Shown: positions 25,712 to 35,496 of the stretch, piece by piece
Layout of the letters: the number at the start of each line of letters is the position of its first letter
How positions within the stretch are numbered: position 1 is the stretch's first letter
From: Azotobacter vinelandii
GTDB taxonomy: Bacteria; Pseudomonadota; Gammaproteobacteria; Pseudomonadales; Pseudomonadaceae
Direction: 5' to 3' (one strand)
NCBI RefSeq assembly: GCF_001571105.1
Contig: NZ_BCTD01000017.1
Length of the DNA stretch: 64,000 nucleotides
Position numbers and translations under genes: made by a program
The notes under the pieces: model-generated
The model's database searches: none
Told to the model about the DNA's origin: nothing
Seen by the model: only the letters and a program-made list of their open reading frames with translations

Positions 25712-28030
25712 ATGAGCATGGAGTTCGCAGCCCGGCTGACACGCAGCCACGCCATTTCCACCAAGACCCGGCATCTCTTCGAGAAGCGCGCCCGGACGGC
25801 CCAAGAACGGTTTCAGGAACGGATGCGCAAGGCCTGGGAACGGGAAATGGCCGACGCGTCGGCCGATCCCCCCGCCCCCTGGACCCTGTGGAACGACTGG
25901 TGCCGCTATGGCCTGGACGTCGCGCAGCGCTCGATCCTGTTCTGGGACACGCTGCGCCAGCGCGGCGACAACTATCTGGAACACGTGCGCCAGGGCCAGC
26001 CGCCCCTGCTGCATTTCGAGCATGAAACGGTGCTGGACGGGCGCACCTTCGCGCGCCCGGTCAACTACGCCCTGTTGCGCATCCTGCCGCCGGCCGGCAT
26101 GGAGGCGGACCCGCGGCAGCGCCCCTACCTGATCATCGACCCGCGGGCCGGACACGGGCCCGGCATCGGCGGCTTCAAGGACGACTCCGAGGTGGGGGTG
26201 ATCCTGCGCGAGCGACACCCGGTGTACTTCGTGGCGTTCTTCCGCCTGCCGGAGCCGGGCCAGAGCCTGCTGGACGTGTGCGCCGCCGAGCAGGTCTTCG
26301 TGCGCAAGGTGCGCGAACTGCACCCGGACAGCCCCAAGCCGGCGCTGGTCGGCAACTGCCAGGGCGGCTGGGCGACCATGATGCTGGCCGCCACCGACCC
26401 GGACAGCGCGGGGCCGGTGGTGATCAACGGCGCGCCCATGTCCTACTGGGGCGGCGCCTGGCGGGAAGGCGAAGGCGACAATCCGATGCGCTACGCCGGC
26501 GGGCTGCTCGGCGGCACCTGGCTGGCTTCCCTGGCCTCCGACCTGGGCAACGGTCTGTTCGACGGCGCCCATCTGGTGGAGAACTTCGAGAACCTCAACC
26601 CCGCCAACACCTACTGGGACAAGTACTACCACCTGTTCGCCAACATCGACGGCGAACCGCCGCGCTTCCTCGAATTCGAGCGCTGGTGGGGCGGCTACTT
26701 CCTGATGAACCGCGAGGAGATCGAGTGGATCACCCGCAACCTGTTCGTCGGCAACCGGCTCTGGTCCGGCGAGACCGGCGCCGGCCGGGGCAAGCCGGTC
26801 TTCGACCTGCGCGACATCAAGTCGCCGATCGTCCTGTTCGCCTCCCTGGGCGACAACATCACGCCGCCGCAGCAGGCCTTCAACTGGGTCGCGGACATCT
26901 ACGCCAGCACCGAGGAAATCAAGGCGCGCGGCCAGATCATCGTCGGCCTGCTGCACCAGGACATCGGCCATCTGGGGATCTTCGTCTCCGGCCGGGTGGC
27001 CAGGAAGGAACACGCGCAGATCGTCTCGGTGCTCAAGTCCATCGAAATGCTGCCGCCGGGCCTGTACGGCATGGCCATCCACGAGCGTCCCGGCGCGGGC
27101 GGCAAGCTGGAATACGAGGTGGAGTTCCACGAGCACCGCCTGGAAGACGTCTCCGCCCGCCTCAACCGCCTGCAGCGGGTCGACGAGAAGCCCTTCGAGG
27201 CGGTGGCCGCGCTGTCCGAGTTCAACCAGCGCGGCTACGAGCTGTTCCTCCGCCCCCTGGTACGCCTCATGGCCAGCGAGCGCTCCGCCGAGCTGATGCG
27301 CCAGTTGCACCCGCTGCGCCTGCAGCGCTGGGCTTTCTCGGCGCGCAATCCCTGGCTCTGGTGGCTGGCCCCGGCCGCCGCGGCGGTCAGGAAGCAGCGC
27401 CAGGCGCCGGTGGCGAGCCGGGACGACCTGCCCCACCACGGCGAGCGGCTCGCCTCCGAACTGATCAGCGCGTCCCTGGACCATTACCGGGCGCTGCGCG
27501 ACGCCGCCGGCGAGGCGCTGTTCTTCCAGACCTACGGCAGCCTGTTCTCCCTGATCCTCGACGAGAGCCCGCCCCCCGCGGCGTCGGCCGAAGCGCAGGA
27601 ACTGCCCTTCGTCCAGGAAGCCCTGGACGCCATCGGCGAGGGCGGTTACGACGAGGCCTTCGCCCGGGTCGCCGCCCTGCTCGCGCGCAAGGACGAACTG
27701 TCCCTCGCACGACTGGTGACCAAACAGGAAATCGTCCGCGACTACGCCGACCTGCTGCCCCGCCTGCCGCCCGAGACCTGGCGGCGCATCCGCGGCGAGC
27801 AGGAAATCATCGTCAACTACGCGCGCGAACAGGCCCTCGCCACCCTGCCCGCCCTGCTGGCCGGGCCGGCCGAACGCGAGCGGCTGCTGACCCTGCTGGA
27901 GCGCCTGGCGGCGGACGAGCGCGTCCGCCGCTCCGAGCCCAGCGCCGAACAGCGAGCCATGCTCGAACGCATCCACGACGTGCTGGGCCGCGCGCCCGCC
28001 GTCGGGCAGCCCACGGCCAGGAGCGCCTGA
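25712..28030 (+). CDS. DUF3141 PHA-synthase-like alpha/beta hydrolase
   Basis: The 772-residue protein resembles DUF3141 proteins. An alpha/beta-hydrolase core of PhaC type carries the nucleophile box GNCQGGW (about 213-219, Cys in place of Ser, as in PHA synthases), a catalytic Asp candidate in LFASLGDNITPP and a His in LLHQDIGHLG. An approximately 300-residue helical C-terminal extension follows. Whether it polymerises hydroxyacyl-CoA is unknown. The start may be ATG 25712 or, with better spacing from AAAGGGG, ATG 25718. In Sinorhizobium an equivalent gene precedes pta-ackA-fabI in a phosphate-stress operon; the same order here suggests a conserved acyl-phosphate or acyl-CoA function. I see no clear Pho box. 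Confidence 0.85.
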   Translation: MSMEFAARLTRSHAISTKTRHLFEKRARTAQERFQERMRKAWEREMADASADPPAPWTLWNDWCRYGLDVAQRSILFWDTLRQRGDNYLEHVRQGQPPLLHFEHETVLDGRTFARPVNYALLRILPPAGMEADPRQRPYLIIDPRAGHGPGIGGFKDDSEVGVILRERHPVYFVAFFRLPEPGQSLLDVCAAEQVFVRKVRELHPDSPKPALVGNCQGGWATMMLAATDPDSAGPVVINGAPMSYWGGAWREGEGDNPMRYAGGLLGGTWLASLASDLGNGLFDGAHLVENFENLNPANTYWDKYYHLFANIDGEPPRFLEFERWWGGYFLMNREEIEWITRNLFVGNRLWSGETGAGRGKPVFDLRDIKSPIVLFASLGDNITPPQQAFNWVADIYASTEEIKARGQIIVGLLHQDIGHLGIFVSGRVARKEHAQIVSVLKSIEMLPPGLYGMAIHERPGAGGKLEYEVEFHEHRLEDVSARLNRLQRVDEKPFEAVAALSEFNQRGYELFLRPLVRLMASERSAELMRQLHPLRLQRWAFSARNPWLWWLAPAAAAVRKQRQAPVASRDDLPHHGERLASELISASLDHYRALRDAAGEALFFQTYGSLFSLILDESPPPAASAEAQELPFVQEALDAIGEGGYDEAFARVAALLARKDELSLARLVTKQEIVRDYADLLPRLPPETWRRIRGEQEIIVNYAREQALATLPALLAGPAERERLLTLLERLAADERVRRSEPSAEQRAMLERIHDVLGRAPAVGQPTARSA

Positions 28031-28054
28031 GCGCCCCGCCGACGGAGGTATCCG

Positions 28055-29008
28055 ATGACCGCTCCCCACGAAAAGTACCGGCGCCTGATCGACTACTGCA
28101 GCAACCTGCCGCCGACGCCGACAGCGGTGGCCTGGCCCTGCGACCAGAGCGCCCTGGAAGGCGTGGCGGACGCGGCGAAGAGTGGCCTCATCGCGCCGAT
28201 CCTGGTCGGTCCCCGCGAACGGATCGAGGCGCTGGCGGCGCAGTACGGCATCGATATCGCCGGCCTGCCGATCGAGGAGGCGCCCTACAGCCAGGCCGCC
28301 GCCGGCCGGGCGGTGGAGCTGGTCCGCGAAGGCCGGGCCGAGGCGCTGATGAAGGGCAGCCTGCACACCGACGAGCTGATGAGCGCGGTGGTCAGGCGCG
28401 AGACCGGGCTGCGCACCGCGCGGCGGGTCAGTCACTGCTTCGTGATGGACGTGCCGGGACACGCGGACGCCCTGATCATCACCGACGCCGCGGTGAACAT
28501 CGCGCCGACCCTGGCCGAGAAGATGGACATCACCCAGAACGCCATCGACCTGGCCCACGCCCTGCAGGTCGGCCCGGAGAAGAAGGAGGTGCGGGTGGCG
28601 ATCCTCTCGGCGATGGAGACCGTCAACCCCGCCGTGCCCTCCACCATCGAGGCGGCCGCCCTGTGCAAGATGGCCGACCGCCGGCAGATCACCGGCGCCG
28701 TCCTCGACGGCCCGCTGGCCCTGGACAACGCCATCAGCCTGGAGGCGGCGCAGATCAAGAAGATCGACTCGCCGGTGGCGGGCCGCGCCAACGTGCTGGT
28801 GGTGCCCGACCTGGAAGCGGGCAACATGCTCGCCAAGAGCCTGTCCTTCCTCGCCGGCGCGGATGCCGCCGGCATAGTGCTGGGCGCGCGGGTACCGATC
28901 ATCCTGACCAGCCGCGCCGACTCGCTGACCACCCGCATGGCCTCCTGCGCGGTGGCCACCCTGGTGGCCAAGGCCCGGCGCGAAAGCACCGGCAAGGTGA
29001 TCGGGTGA
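28055..29008 (+). CDS. pta: Phosphate acetyl/butyryl transferase
   Basis: This 317-residue protein is a short phosphotransacylase lacking the N-terminal DRTGG domain of long Pta. Family motifs include LMKGSLHTDELMSAV (about 101-115), VFVMDVPGHADALIITDAAVN-like residues 130-148, and GAVLDGPLALDNAIS with VPDLEAGNMLAK near the C-terminus. It interconverts acyl-CoA plus phosphate with acyl-phosphate. It could serve acetyl or butyryl substrates. A strong GGAGG lies 6 bases before the ATG, and it ends four bases ahead of ackA. Confidence 0.92.
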   Translation: MTAPHEKYRRLIDYCSNLPPTPTAVAWPCDQSALEGVADAAKSGLIAPILVGPRERIEALAAQYGIDIAGLPIEEAPYSQAAAGRAVELVREGRAEALMKGSLHTDELMSAVVRRETGLRTARRVSHCFVMDVPGHADALIITDAAVNIAPTLAEKMDITQNAIDLAHALQVGPEKKEVRVAILSAMETVNPAVPSTIEAAALCKMADRRQITGAVLDGPLALDNAISLEAAQIKKIDSPVAGRANVLVVPDLEAGNMLAKSLSFLAGADAAGIVLGARVPIILTSRADSLTTRMASCAVATLVAKARRESTGKVIG

Positions 29009-29012
29009 AATC

Positions 29013-30197
29013 ATGCAGAACGTCATCCTGGTCCTCAATGCCGGCTCGTCGAGCCTCAAGTTCTCGCTCTTCGCCGAGCGTCCCGACGAACTGGCGCTGC
29101 AGTTGCGCGGCCAGATCGAGGGACTCGGCGGAGCACCGCACTTCGTCGCCAAGGACCCCGCGGGCACGATCCTCGGCGAGCGGCGCTGGGCCGACGGCAC
29201 CCGCCTCGGCCACGACGACGCGGCCCATCAGTTGGTCGAGTTCCTGCAGGATTACCGGGACCGCTACCGGCTGACGGCCGTGGGCCACCGCGTGGTCCAC
29301 GGCGGCCAGGAGTTCTCCCGGCCGGCGCGGGTGGACGGCGAACTGCTGGAGAAGCTCGAAAAGCTCGTTCCGCTGGCGCCGCTGCATCAGCCGTACAACC
29401 TGGCGCCGATCCGCGCCGTGGCCGCGCGGGCGCCACAGCTTCCGCAGGTGGCCTGCTTCGACACCGCCTTCCACCGCCGCCAGCCCGAACTCGCCCAACT
29501 GTTCGCCCTGCCGCCGGCCATCACCGGGCGCGGCGTGCGCCGCTACGGCTTCCACGGGCTGTCCTACGAATACATCGCCGGCGTGTTGCCGCGACTGGCC
29601 CCCGAGGCGGCGGCCGGGCGGGCGGTGGTCGCCCACCTGGGCAACGGCGCCAGCCTGTGCGCCCTGCTGGCTGGCCGCAGCCTGGCCAGCACCATGGGTT
29701 TCACCGCCGTCGACGGCCTGCCCATGGGCACCCGCTGCGGCGCCATCGACCCCGGGGTGATCCTCTACCTGATGGACGAGCTGAAGATGGACGCCCGCGC
29801 CATCGAGCGGCTGATCTACAAGGAGTCCGGGCTGCTCGGCGTGTCGGGGATCTCCAGCGACATGCGCGAGCTGCTGGCCAGCGACGCGCCCGGCGCCGCC
29901 CTCGCCGTGGACCTCTTCGTCTACCGCATCGGCCGCGAGCTGGGCTCCCTGGCCGCGGCCCTGGGCGGGCTCGACGCTCTGGTGTTCACCGCCGGCATCG
30001 GCGAGCACGCGGCAACGATCCGCGAGCGCGTCTGCCGCGACGCCACCTGGCTCGGCGTGGAGCTGGACAGTGCGGCGAACGCGGCCGGCGGGCCACGGAT
30101 CAGCAGCGCCGCCAGCCCGGTATCGGCCTGGGTGGTGCCCACCGATGAAGAACTGATGATCGCCCGCCATACCCGGCAGGCGCTCTCGCCATCCTGA
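29013..30197 (+). CDS. ackA: Acetate kinase
   Basis: The 394-residue protein is a full-length acetate/propionate kinase: signature LNAGSSSLKFSLF at 8-20, GHRVVHGG in the middle, RRYGFHGLSYEYI, HLGNGASLCA (phosphate loop) and FTAGIGEHAATIRE near the C-terminus. It converts acyl-phosphate plus ADP to carboxylate plus ATP. Only four bases separate it from pta, so the two form an energy-conserving or acyl-CoA overflow module. Substrate preference beyond acetate cannot be read from the sequence. Confidence 0.95.
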   Translation: MQNVILVLNAGSSSLKFSLFAERPDELALQLRGQIEGLGGAPHFVAKDPAGTILGERRWADGTRLGHDDAAHQLVEFLQDYRDRYRLTAVGHRVVHGGQEFSRPARVDGELLEKLEKLVPLAPLHQPYNLAPIRAVAARAPQLPQVACFDTAFHRRQPELAQLFALPPAITGRGVRRYGFHGLSYEYIAGVLPRLAPEAAAGRAVVAHLGNGASLCALLAGRSLASTMGFTAVDGLPMGTRCGAIDPGVILYLMDELKMDARAIERLIYKESGLLGVSGISSDMRELLASDAPGAALAVDLFVYRIGRELGSLAAALGGLDALVFTAGIGEHAATIRERVCRDATWLGVELDSAANAAGGPRISSAASPVSAWVVPTDEELMIARHTRQALSPS

Positions 30198-30208
30198 GGA
30201 CGACGGAT

Positions 30209-30991
30209 ATGTCAGAGGAAACTCCCCGCCCGCTGCTGCATGGCGCCAGGGCGCTGATCACCGGCGTGGCCAACGAGCACTCCATCGCCTACGGCTGCGC
30301 CAAGGCCTTCGCCGAGCTGGGCGCCGAACTGGCCATCACCTACGCCAACGACAAGACCCGCGGCTACGTCGAACCCCTGGCCAGGGCCCTGGAGGCGCCG
30401 ATCTTCATGCCGCTGGACGTGACCCGCCACGAACAGCTCGATGCCGTGTTCGAGACGATCGCCCGGCAATGGGGAAGCCTGGACATCCTGGTGCATTCCA
30501 TCGCCTGGGCGCCCAAGGAGGACCTGCAGGGTGGCCTGCTCGACTCCTCGGCGGCCGGCTTCGGCCTGGCCATGGACATCTCCTGCCACTCCTTCGTGCG
30601 CATGGCGCGCCTGGCCGTGCCGCTGATGAGCAACGGCGGCACCCTGCTCGCCATGAGCTACCACGGCGCGCAGAAGGTGGTGCCCAACTACAACCTGATG
30701 GGGCCGGTGAAGGCCGCGCTGGAGGCGTGCTGCCGCTACCTGGCCTACGAACTCGGCCCCAGGGGCATCCGCGTACACGCCATCTCCCCCGGACCACTGA
30801 AGACCCGCGCCGCCTCCGGCCTCAAGGATTTCGACCTGCTGCTCGGCGAGGCCGCCCAGCGCGCGCCCCTGGGGGAACTGGTGGACATCATGGACGTGGG
30901 CGTCACCTGCGCCTACCTGGCCAGCCCCTATGCCCGCCGCCTGTCCGGCGAGACGCTGTACGTGGACGGCGGGCTGAACATCATGGCCTGA
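30209..30991 (+). CDS. fabI: Enoyl-[acyl-carrier-protein] reductase FabI
   Basis: The 260-residue SDR protein has the FabI pattern: ITGVANEHSIAYG (NAD-binding start, about 17-29), DVTRHEQLDAVF, SIAWAPKEDLQGGLLDSS, catalytic Y-x6-K in YNLMGPVK (about 158-165) and SPGPLKTRAASGLKDF. It reduces the enoyl-ACP double bond with NAD(P)H, the last step of elongation. Because a housekeeping FabI or FabV usually lies elsewhere, this operon copy is probably an additional enzyme. Position after DUF3141-pta-ackA matches the known rhizobial order. Confidence 0.93.
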   Translation: MSEETPRPLLHGARALITGVANEHSIAYGCAKAFAELGAELAITYANDKTRGYVEPLARALEAPIFMPLDVTRHEQLDAVFETIARQWGSLDILVHSIAWAPKEDLQGGLLDSSAAGFGLAMDISCHSFVRMARLAVPLMSNGGTLLAMSYHGAQKVVPNYNLMGPVKAALEACCRYLAYELGPRGIRVHAISPGPLKTRAASGLKDFDLLLGEAAQRAPLGELVDIMDVGVTCAYLASPYARRLSGETLYVDGGLNIMA

Positions 30992-31005
30992 GCGCCGCGC
31001 CAAGC

Positions 31006-32289
31006 ATGGGCATCCTGAACGGACGGTCGTCGAACCCGGCAAGCGGCGGAGCGCGCTCCCGGCGCCCGTGGCGTTCGCTCGCCGCTCCGCTCGCCGGCCT
31101 CGCCCTGCTCGCCGGTTGCGGGGAAACCGCCGCCCCGCCGGCGCGCCCACCCACCGAGGTGACCGCCATCACGCTGGCCGCGCGGGATACCCCGGTGGTC
31201 TTCGAATTCGTCGCCCAGACCCAGAGTTCCCGGGAAGTGGAAATCCGCGCCCGGGTCGAGGGCTTCCTGGAAAAACGCCTGTACAACGAAGGCGATCTGG
31301 TGCGCACCGGACAGATCCTGTTCCAGATGGACCCCAGGCCGTTCGAGGCGGCCTTGCAGTCGGCCCGCGGCCAGCTCGCCCAGCAGCAGGCGCGCCTGGA
31401 TATGGCCAGGGCCGACCTGGGCCGCATCCGTCCCCTGGTGAAGGTGGGCGCGCTGAGCAAGAAAAACCTCGACGACGCCATCGGCACCGAGCGGCAGGCG
31501 CAGGCCGCCGTGCTCTCCGCCGAGGGCGAGGTGCGCACGGCGCAGCTCAATCTCGGCTACACCACCATCAAGTCGCCGCTCACCGGGGTGTCGAGCTTCG
31601 CCAAGCTGCAGGAAGGCAGCTATGTGACGCCGGGCGCGGCCGGCCTGCTGACTTACGTGTCGCAGGTCGACCCCATCTACATCAACTTCAGCCTCTCGGA
31701 GAACGAGATGCTGAAATTCCGCGGCGAGATCGCCGCCGGCCAGCTCAGGTTTCCCCCGCACAACGATTTCGAGGTCGAGGTGGTGCTGGCCGACGGCTCG
31801 CAGGTGCCCGATCGCGGCCGCCTCGACTTCGCCGACTTCGCCTTCAGCGAGGAAACCGGCACCTTCCTGATCCGGGCGGAAATGGCCAACCCGAAGGGCC
31901 TGCTGCGCCCCGGCCAGTTCGTGCGCGCCCACCTCAAGGGCGCGGTCCGCCCTGGCGCCCTGCTGGTGCCCCAGCGCGCGGTCCTGCAGGGTTCCAAGAG
32001 CCATTACGTGTGGGTGATCGGCGACGGCGGCAAGCCCGAACAGCGCATCGTGGAAATGGGCGACTGGCACGGCGACGACTGGTTCGTCGCCCGGGGCCTG
32101 CGCGCCGGCGAGCGCATCGTGGTCGACGGTGCGATCCGGGTGACGCCGGAGGCTTCGCTGCAGATCGTCGACGCCCGTCCCGCCGCCGGGGAAACCGGCC
32201 AGCCGCAACGGCAGAAGGCGGCCGAGGCCTGGCCCGGCCAGCAGGAGCGGTTGAAGGCCGGCCCGTCCGGCGGGGGACAGGCGCCGTGA
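31006..32289 (+). CDS. RND efflux periplasmic adaptor lipoprotein
   Basis: The 427-residue membrane-fusion protein has an unusually long N-terminal leader before the lipobox LALLAGC (Cys 38). A barrel-sandwich/lipoyl half (VEIRARVEGFLEKRLYNEGD), alpha-hairpin (about 110-190) and second lipoyl half (YTTIKSPLTGVSS) follow, then the beta-barrel with LLRPGQFVRAHL. It should couple the inner-membrane pump to an outer-membrane channel. The start at 31006 lacks an obvious ribosome-binding site, 14 bases after fabI. It overlaps the pump gene by 4 bases (GTGA). No TolC/OprM gene is in this operon. Confidence 0.92.
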   Translation: MGILNGRSSNPASGGARSRRPWRSLAAPLAGLALLAGCGETAAPPARPPTEVTAITLAARDTPVVFEFVAQTQSSREVEIRARVEGFLEKRLYNEGDLVRTGQILFQMDPRPFEAALQSARGQLAQQQARLDMARADLGRIRPLVKVGALSKKNLDDAIGTERQAQAAVLSAEGEVRTAQLNLGYTTIKSPLTGVSSFAKLQEGSYVTPGAAGLLTYVSQVDPIYINFSLSENEMLKFRGEIAAGQLRFPPHNDFEVEVVLADGSQVPDRGRLDFADFAFSEETGTFLIRAEMANPKGLLRPGQFVRAHLKGAVRPGALLVPQRAVLQGSKSHYVWVIGDGGKPEQRIVEMGDWHGDDWFVARGLRAGERIVVDGAIRVTPEASLQIVDARPAAGETGQPQRQKAAEAWPGQQERLKAGPSGGGQAP

Positions 32290-35200
32290 GCCTGTCCCAC
32301 TACTGCATCGAGCGGCCGATCTTCGCCTCGGTGATTTCCATCGTCATCACCCTGGCCGGGGCAGTGGCGATGTTCAACCTGCCGGTGGCCCAGTACCCGG
32401 ACATCACCCCGCCGCAGATCACCGTATCGGCCACCTATCCCGGCGCCGACGCCGAAGTGGTGGCCAACAACGTGGCGGCGCCCATCGAGCAGCAGGTCAA
32501 CGGCGCCGACGACATGATCTACATGAACTCGTCGAGTTCGGCGACCGGCAACATGACCCTCAACGTGTTCTTCGAGATCGGCACCGATCCCTCGCTGGCC
32601 CAGGTGGACGTGCAGAACCGGGTCAACCTGGCCCTGCCGCAACTGCCCTCGGCGGTGCAGAGCCAGGGCATCCAGGTGCAGAAGAAGTCCTCGGCCTTCA
32701 TGATGGTCATCGCGGTCTACTCCCCGGACGAACGCTACGACAGCACCTACATCGCCAACTACGCCAACCTGTACATTCTCGACGCGATCAAGCGCATCCC
32801 CGGCGCCAACCAGGCGAGCATCTTCGGCACCCCGGACTACGCCATGCGCATCTGGCTCAAGCCCGACCGCATGGCCCAGTTGAAGATCACCGCCGCCGAC
32901 GTGCAGCAGGCGGTGGCCAACCAGAACCAGCAGTTCGCCGTGGGCCGCATCGGCCAGTCGCCGACCGGCGAGGCGGTGGAGCAGTCCTTCGCCGTCACCA
33001 CCAAGGGCCGGCTGACCGAGCCGGAGGAGTTCGAGAACATCATCATCCGCGCCGCCAGCGGCGGGGCGGCCATCGTCCGCCTGCGCGACGTGGGCCGCGC
33101 CGAGCTGGGCCAGAAGGACTACTCCCTGCGCAGCACCTACCAGGGCAAGCCGGCGACGCTGATGGCGGTGTACCAGCAGCCCGGCGCCAATGCCCTGGAC
33201 GTGTCCGACGCCGTCAGGACGACCCTGGCGGAGATGGAGAAGAGTTTTCCCGCCGGCATCGAATACAAGATCGTGATGGACACCACGGCCTTCACCCGCA
33301 CCTCCATCGCCGAGGTGGTGCACACCTTCTTCGAGGCCCTGGTGCTGGTGGTGGCGGTCGTTTACCTGTTCCTGCAGAGCCTGCGCGCCACCCTGATCCC
33401 GGTGCTGGCGGTGCCGGTGTCGATCGTCGGCACCTTCATCGGCATGACCGCCCTGGGCTTCTCGATCAACATGCTGACCCTGTTCGGCATGGTGCTGGCG
33501 ATCGGCATCGTGGTGGACGACGCCATCGTGGTGATCGAGAACGTCGAGCGCAACATGCAGGTCCACCGCCTGCCGCCCAGGGAGGCCGCCAAGCGGGCGA
33601 TGGACGAGGTGGCCGGCCCGGTGGTGGCCATCGTCCTGGTGCTCTGCGCGGTGTTCGTCCCGGTGGCTTTCATGGGCGGCATCACCGGCCAGCTCTACAA
33701 GCAGTTCGCCATCACCATCGCCATCTCCGTGGTGATCTCCGGCCTGGTCGCCCTGACCCTGTCGCCGGCCCTCGCCGCGATCCTCATCAAGCCCGCCCAC
33801 GGGCGCAAGCGCGGCTTCTTCCGCTGGTTCGAACGCAACTTCGAGCGCATGACCGAGGGCTACTCGCGCGCGGTGGCCTTCATGATCAAGCGCTTCCTGC
33901 TCGCCCTGCTGCTGTTCGCCGGGATGGTCGTGCTCACCGTGCTGATGGCGCAGCGCATCCCCGGCGCCTTCCTGCCGCCGGAGGACCAGGGCTACCTGCT
34001 CGGCGCGGTGATCATGCCCGACGCCGCCAGCCTGGACCGCACCGGCGAGGTGGGCCGGGCGGTCAGCGACTACTTCATGCGCGACGAAGCCGTCGAGGGG
34101 GTGGCCATCGTCAACGGCTACAGCCTGCTCGACAGCCAGAACAAGAACAACGCCGGCACCTTCTTCGTCGGTTTCAAGGACTTCGAGGAACGCTACAAGG
34201 ACGACGAAAGCATCCGTACGCAGAGCGCCCCGGCGGTCATCGCGGCCGCCGGCCAGGCCTTCTCCCGGGTCCGCGAGGGACTCGTGGTGCCGGTCAACCC
34301 GCCGTCCATTCCCGGCCTGGGCACCACGGGCGGCATGGAGGTGTGGGTCCAGAACAAGGGCGACGGCAGCGTCGGCCAGCTCGCCGGGATAGTGAACGAT
34401 TTCGTCGCCAAGGCCCGCCAGCGACCGGAGATCGGCGCCATCACCGCCACCTTCAACGCCGCCTCGCGGCAACTGCTGGCCGACGTGGACCGGGAAAAGG
34501 CGGAAACCCTGGGCGTGCCGGTGGAGGACGTGTACAGCACCATGCAGACCATGTTCGGCTCGTTGTACGTGTCGCAGTTCAACAAGTTCAGCCGCCTGTG
34601 GCAGGTGATCCTGCAGGCCGAGCCGACCTACCGCCTCAGGGTCGAGGACCTGCAGCAGATCTACGTGCGCAACCGCGGCGGCGAGATGATCCCGCTCAAG
34701 GCCCTGCTGAGCACCCGCTACGTCACCGGCCCGGACCTGCTGACCCGCTTCAACAACTTCCCGGCGGTGAAGATCACCGCCAACGCGGCGCCGGGCTTCA
34801 GCTCCGGGCAGGCGCTGGCGGCCATGGAGACGCTGGCCGCGCAGAACATGTCCGGCGACTACGCCCTGGCCCTGAGCGGCGAGGCCTTCGAGGAGAAGAA
34901 GGCCGGCGGCACCAGCGCCCAGGTGTTCGTCTTCGGCCTGCTCATGGTGTTCCTGATCCTGGCGGCGCAATACGAGAAGTGGACGCTGCCGGTCGGCGTG
35001 CTGCTGGCGGTGCCCTTCGCGCTGTTCGGCGCCCTGCTGGCGATCCTGTTGCGCGGCCTGGTCAACGACGTGTACTTCCAGATCGGCCTGACCATGCTGG
35101 TGGCCCTGGCAGCGAAGAACGCCATCCTGATCTTCGAGTTCGCCGTGCTGAACCGCGAGAAAGGCATGTCCGTGTTCGACGCGGCGATGACCGCGGCGCG

Positions 35201-35495
35201 CGAACGCCTGCGCCCCATCGTGATGACCTCGCTGGCCTTCATTCTCGGCTGCGTGCCCCTGGCCATCGCCGTCGGCGCCTCGGAGAACAGCCGCCACTCG
35301 ATCGGTACCGGGGTGATCGGCGGCATGCTGGCGGCGACGGTGATCGCGGTGTTCTTCATCCCGCTGTTCTACTACCTGATCGAGCGGCTTTCCGAGAAGA
35401 GCGGCACCGCGAAGCAGGAAGCGCCGCCCGCCGAGCCGGCGCCCCTGGGCGGCGACCTGAGCGGCGTGCCGCAACGCCGGCGCGAGGACGACTGA
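32286..35495 (+). CDS. RND-family HAE1-type multidrug efflux pump
   Basis: This 1069-residue transporter has the full HAE1 RND architecture: IERPIFASVISIVITLAG at the first membrane helix, two large periplasmic loops, 12 membrane segments and the proton-relay GIVVDDAIVVIENVERNM in TM4. FIPLFYYLIERL closes the last helix. AcrB/MexB-like pumps export hydrophobic compounds using the proton gradient. I use GTG 32286, overlapping the adaptor stop. Its placement between fabI and pqi genes suggests an envelope or lipid-related job, but drug specificity cannot be read. Confidence 0.95.
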   Translation: MSLSHYCIERPIFASVISIVITLAGAVAMFNLPVAQYPDITPPQITVSATYPGADAEVVANNVAAPIEQQVNGADDMIYMNSSSSATGNMTLNVFFEIGTDPSLAQVDVQNRVNLALPQLPSAVQSQGIQVQKKSSAFMMVIAVYSPDERYDSTYIANYANLYILDAIKRIPGANQASIFGTPDYAMRIWLKPDRMAQLKITAADVQQAVANQNQQFAVGRIGQSPTGEAVEQSFAVTTKGRLTEPEEFENIIIRAASGGAAIVRLRDVGRAELGQKDYSLRSTYQGKPATLMAVYQQPGANALDVSDAVRTTLAEMEKSFPAGIEYKIVMDTTAFTRTSIAEVVHTFFEALVLVVAVVYLFLQSLRATLIPVLAVPVSIVGTFIGMTALGFSINMLTLFGMVLAIGIVVDDAIVVIENVERNMQVHRLPPREAAKRAMDEVAGPVVAIVLVLCAVFVPVAFMGGITGQLYKQFAITIAISVVISGLVALTLSPALAAILIKPAHGRKRGFFRWFERNFERMTEGYSRAVAFMIKRFLLALLLFAGMVVLTVLMAQRIPGAFLPPEDQGYLLGAVIMPDAASLDRTGEVGRAVSDYFMRDEAVEGVAIVNGYSLLDSQNKNNAGTFFVGFKDFEERYKDDESIRTQSAPAVIAAAGQAFSRVREGLVVPVNPPSIPGLGTTGGMEVWVQNKGDGSVGQLAGIVNDFVAKARQRPEIGAITATFNAASRQLLADVDREKAETLGVPVEDVYSTMQTMFGSLYVSQFNKFSRLWQVILQAEPTYRLRVEDLQQIYVRNRGGEMIPLKALLSTRYVTGPDLLTRFNNFPAVKITANAAPGFSSGQALAAMETLAAQNMSGDYALALSGEAFEEKKAGGTSAQVFVFGLLMVFLILAAQYEKWTLPVGVLLAVPFALFGALLAILLRGLVNDVYFQIGLTMLVALAAKNAILIFEFAVLNREKGMSVFDAAMTAARERLRPIVMTSLAFILGCVPLAIAVGASENSRHSIGTGVIGGMLAATVIAVFFIPLFYYLIERLSEKSGTAKQEAPPAEPAPLGGDLSGVPQRRREDD

Positions 35496-35496
35496 G

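Noticed and set aside
25679..29200. Minus-strand frame of over 1100 codons opposite the DUF3141 and pta genes
   Set aside because: The plus strand carries PhaC-like and phosphotransacylase motifs with good ribosome-binding sites; the opposite frame is Gly/Ala/Gln-rich and featureless.
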